Shown one piece after another: positions 60,250-64,000 of a stretch of DNA of 64,000 bases (within the stretch, counting starts at the first letter, position 1; each line of letters opens with the position of its first letter). The position numbers and the translations under genes were made by a program. Source of the DNA: Sipunculus nudus. Its lineage: Eukaryota; Annelida; Sipuncula; Golfingiida; Sipunculidae. The stretch is taken from contig CM049317.1 in assembly GCA_026874595.1 (NCBI GenBank), positions 29,322,901 through 29,386,900 on the forward strand. Reading direction: 5' to 3'. A model generated the notes under the pieces. It saw only the letters and a program-made list of their open reading frames with translations. It was not told the DNA's origin and searched no databases.

Positions 60250-61520
60250 AAATAACCAATGGTTACTGCATGGTAAGATCACAAAAAATTGAATCCTTAG
60301 TGAAACAATAAAAAAGTGAAAATCACAAAATATTAACCTTGTGAATATGAAGGCAATCACAGTAAGCTCAGTATTTCATGTAATAAAATCAAGAAGCTGC
60401 ACCGACAAGAAATATAGTTTATTCTTGTGTTGAAAGACAATTACAGGTTTATATACGTAGCATATAAAACAGAACTGGCTTCTCTCATTAAAATACTTGG
60501 GAGTCAATTCAGATTATTCATCTTCAATTCAGTATTTTCTGTGAAACTGCAGTTCTAATTTTATTTCAATATATTTGTAATAACATCAGTACCAAATTCA
60601 AGTTACAAGATTTTATTCAATTCCAGTGCAGTTATTTTTTTCAGAAGATAAAAATAAAAAAAATAAACAAAGGTATCAATAATCAACCATCGATCAATTA
60701 AATTAAAAGGAGTTGAAACAGGTCATTCTACTGGTCTTCCATGGCTCTTGGTATTAAAATTTAATCATTGAAATACCCATAAGGAAACTGATATTGTTAT
60801 TCAGATAATTTTATGTATTCTAATATCACAGATAAATAAAAATAATTTATTGATTAAAAGGTAATTTATATGAACATTTCTGCAGATAGCCCAATCCTGG
60901 TATGCAATATACAATGCTCATGTTCAGACAACAAAACTGTCAATATTACAGATATTGTAAAATAACATGAGAGAGGGAGGAAGTCTAAAGAAAGGAATGA
61001 TCATTGATATACTCAATTACAATGATGGCTGTGTTACATTTCCTGCAGAATCTTACTTCACCACCACTAATAATGGTGAGGGTTTTTGTATGGGGGCTCT
61101 ATGGAACTTATATTTGAAAATGAAAGTCCTGTCATTAATGGCAGAATAGCACGATATACCAGAATCATGAATGCCAAATCGCTGAAAATTCACTTGGGAG
61201 GTTTGTCGGTAATCACACGTTATAAACCACTCATCCTTATTACATGTCAGTTTCACTGTTGTAAGAAATATGAAATGTATAGGTACATGAAAATATGCCC
61301 TTTTTTGTAATATGGCTTTCTATATGATTTAAGTTGCCTACATGAAATCAGCCTTATTTACGCTAAACAGATGTTTCTCTCAAAAGTGAAACGGCATTGA
61401 TCATAGCAACAACTCAGAGTTTTTGTCCTGTAGTGGTCACAGAAAAGTTTTTATACACAAAGTAACATATCATGGAGCCATCAGGATGGCCTGATAGTCT
61501 GTGTGTAATATTCCTCTTTA
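60250..61520. other. Noncoding stretch
   Basis: AT-rich to about 60960; then a patch (60967-61310) with overlapping short frames on both strands and no splice support. Confidence 0.45.
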
Positions 61521-61562
61521 GCTCTTTTTTCTCTCTCTCTTTCTCTCTCTCTATATATAAAT

Positions 61563-61619
<57 letters not shown>
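61521..61619. repeat. (CT)n followed by (TA)n microsatellite
   Basis: A CT-rich tract (about 61524-61554) is followed by (TA)n of about 48 bases (61572-61619). Confidence 0.95.
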
Positions 61620-61621
<2 letters not shown>

Positions 61622-62000
61622 TCGTGTGCCAATTGATTATATTTAAGACTGATCGTTTTCTTTCATAATTGATAAAATGAATCGTATTTTGCATAATCAA
61701 TTACAAAGGATTATGTATGGACATCCGAAGAAGTTATATTATGCTGATATATTATTCTAATTTTGTCAAAATGGGGTACAAAACAGCAAATAGCATTAAT
61801 ACAACCTTGTGCATGCAGGAAGTATGTATCAACAACAATTACTGCCGTTGCTTTTACCTAGACTCAATTTACTTGGTTAAAATTATAGGTATAATTCTAT
61901 ACAGCAGATTGTATTGTAATATAGATTGGCATAAAATAATCAATTAATAGTCGATCATCGGTTGTTTTTTTATCTTTCAATCATCGATCATTCAATATCA
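61619..62000 (+). mobile_element. Incomplete hAT-like element related to the 4.0-kb copy
   Basis: It begins TAGTCGTGTGCCAATTGATTAT, in two parts resembling the TAGTGGTGGG-type end at 4023, and contains ATCGATCATT and GATCATCGG motifs shared with that element. Its 61890-61985 segment is homologous to 19660-19760 (AATAATCAATTAATA plus GATCATC and ATAATTCTATAC motifs). No right inverted end was found; a (TA)n tract occupies the place where it might lie. Confidence 0.45.
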
Positions 62001-62036
62001 TACATTTATATATATATATATACAATATAAATTATC

Positions 62037-62372
62037 TTGCAGGTGTGTTGCATTAATTTCATTACAGGTGAGATTAGTTACGATATTGCGGTAAAAATGT
62101 CAGAGGTCAAGAAGTACCCAGGTAACAACCATGATCTCGTAACCACAGGAATGTTTTTTCCGACTTTTCAGCTTAACAAACAAAGTCACAAGTACCCATG
62201 CACCGGAAATAAGCCCCATGTCTTATCATGCTTCATAACATATATATTCATGTTTATATGTCGTGGCAAGAAGATCGGTCATGATTATTTTATGTGTTTA
62301 TTTCCTGTGGCTGTCCCATGCTGCTTTTGCTGTATGTTTTGTGTTTTGGCCGATCGCAAAACTCTCCTATAA
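62037..62372 (+). CDS. Unidentified ORF in a CpG-richer patch
   Basis: A 111-codon frame whose upstream part contains two acceptor-like sites (TTATCTTGCAG at about 62041 and TTTCATTACAG at about 62067). The internal ATG at 62098 (context AAAAATGTC) would give a 91-residue protein starting MSEVKKYPGNNHDLV and ending in a hydrophobic, Cys-rich segment (FPVAVPCCFCCMFCVL) that could span a membrane. CpG is more frequent here than in the surrounding 2 kb. CCCAG|GTAACA at about 62125 is a possible donor. No family recognised. Confidence 0.25.
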   Translation: MQVCCINFITGEISYDIAVKMSEVKKYPGNNHDLVTTGMFFPTFQLNKQSHKYPCTGNKPHVLSCFITYIFMFICRGKKIGHDYFMCLFPVAVPCCFCCMFCVLADRKTLL

Positions 62373-63889
62373 AGCCTCGTTGCCGCCAAACGATAAAATA
62401 ACAGTAGGAGACTTTTATGTCACTTAGTCTCGCAAAACAATTTGTAGTGTTTTTTATGCCAACCTCCGGCAGTGGAAATAGGATCCAAGTGTTCTGCCTG
62501 GAGAGTGGCTGGCTGGGGGTATGGTCACCTGTCAATAAACTGGTACCCTGTCTCTGTTATGTGTCTCCGACAATTTGCCCCAGTTATATAGTGATCCATT
62601 TGTCCCTTCTTCATGATGGACATTTCTCTTTCATTTTTAGGAACAAACTGACACAGTATCATTTTCTTGCGTGAGTCCCAGATTATAAATATATATTTTT
62701 AAAATAGTGAACTCCGACACTAAATGATAAACCCAAGACAGAGGTTTTAGTTATATTTGACCTAAAATAATGTTTTTATATTAATACAGCAGGTTTTGTA
62801 GATTAATTCTGTAAATTATGAATGATCTGCTAGATTGACATGCCTGTATAACTGATCTTTAAAATAACATTTTACATGCAAAGGTAAAAATAAATATACC
62901 AAAAGAAGAAAATAAAAATACCAAAAGAAGGAAAAGGAATTAGGATAGGAAATTGACTATATTAAATTCTACAAAACATTAAATTGATCACATGGAAAGA
63001 GGATTAAAAGAATTTGACTCAGGCAGCCGACCAAATTAAATTCTGCAAAAATTTATCAGCATGAGAAGAAAAAAATTAAAAATAAAAATATTAAGTTTTG
63101 GTTTTTGGTTTCATTAAATTCACCCAAAGTTCACAGCCACAGCATGTCAAGATGAATTAAATGCTATTTATAATTATTGATCATTCTAATTAATTAGGTT
63201 TACATTGAAAACTGCCACCTCAGGTTTCAGTCTGTAAAATATTGCAGACAGCAAAATAATCACTGCAAATTATTTTTATGCACACACTGAAAGGTCTATA
63301 TAAATACCTGACAGTTTAACTAGACACGTTGACAGTTTGAACCACTTAACTGACTGTTTTTTTGTTCCGTGTACATCTCTAATGTTCAGTACAGTATTGG
63401 CAATAATGGGGTTGTCATGGCCATTATGGTTTTCATCAGTCGGCTGTGTGATTTTATTGGTGTAAATTGGTAAAAATCCTTCTTAAAACAATTGGTACCA
63501 GGCTGACTGTCAGTTTTTAATTGTTAATGACACAAAAACGAATGACAGCAAATAACTCTGTGACACTCAGGTTGTTAATACTTCCAATCTAGAAATGCAA
63601 AATACTTAAATTTATATCATGTTTTGAAATGAGACATGCCAGCTGGCAGGTGCATGTTTCTTTTTTTTTTTTAACTTTTACTTTCAGCTGTTGCTGCAGC
63701 TTTTTTAATGTAATTTATTACTCCTTTATCTTGCTTTTTGTGAAGTGTACACAGATATATATACCACCAGAACATTTGTCAGATATATATATATCCCTTG
63801 TGTATTTCACTTCTTAATCCATGATCTGTCATCTTTTTATACTCCATCTAATATACCTCATTCAACAATAACTGTATAATGTTGCTGAT
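62373..63889. other. Noncoding stretch
   Basis: AT-rich; a short duplication (AAATAYACCAAAAGAAG twice) lies at about 62890-62930. No gene recognised. Confidence 0.5.
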
Positions 63890-64000
63890 GAAAAGAACAT
63901 ATCATTATGTATGATACCAACTGAAAAGAACATTGTTAAGAAACATACCCCCCGTAAAGAACATGTTGTTAAGTAACATACCTCGTGAAAAAGAACATGT
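63890..64000. repeat. 32-bp tandem repeat cut by the window end
   Basis: GAAAAGAACAT recurs at 63890, 63923, 63954 (as GTAAAGAACAT) and 63987, with AAGNAACATACC between. The array continues beyond the window. Confidence 0.8.

Overview
This is a window of animal nuclear DNA. It is AT-rich, has no operons and almost no long open frames. It is packed with microsatellites, satellites, tRNA-derived SINEs and short inverted-repeat (MITE-like) transposons. The repeat style (elements full of AGGTCA motifs, GCC-rich hinge, (TCCG)n-rich repeats, elements beginning CAGGGGYGTAGCC or AGCGGATCC) suggests a marine mollusc, probably a bivalve. That is inference from general knowledge, not proof.

Layout. 1-9.6 kb: CpG-richer sequence with a promoter-like island (0.74-1.34 kb), microsatellites, a 900-bp hAT-like element with near-perfect 8-bp target duplications (4.0-4.9 kb), two smaller MITE-like elements and a GC-rich, possibly broken, coding island (8.1-8.4 kb). 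9.6-10.4 kb: the best 5' gene end on the left: a noncoding exon with a consensus donor, a 70-bp intron, a 57-codon first coding exon and, just downstream, an excellent CTCF-type motif. 11-20 kb: two adjacent SINEs, one with a perfect 14-bp target duplication, and a 1.7-kb TIR element carrying many nuclear-receptor-type half-sites. 20.1-26.2 kb: a 35-copy, 175-bp satellite whose every monomer holds a tRNA-like A box, a B box and a T5 terminator. 28-29 kb: two MITEs, one with a perfect 8-bp duplication. 29.9-42.2 kb: two possible noncoding first exons, a 0.9-kb CT-rich block and nested minisatellites. 45-64 kb: minisatellites, further SINE and MITE copies, and a convincing signal-peptide exon at 51.8-52.05 kb.

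Genes. Only two protein starts are reasonably supported, both on the plus strand and both followed by good splice donors: the exon ending at 10182 (no family recognised) and the exon ending at 52049 (secreted or membrane protein, identity unknown). Both have an eight-codon upstream ORF ending at or within two bases of the main ATG. Most of the rest reads as long introns and intergenic repeats. Noncoding exon candidates at 29.97-30.16, 41.53-42.21 and 46.97-47.52 kb could be alternative 5' exons for the 52-kb gene, but only RNA data can connect them. All repeat counts and percentages are from reading by eye.
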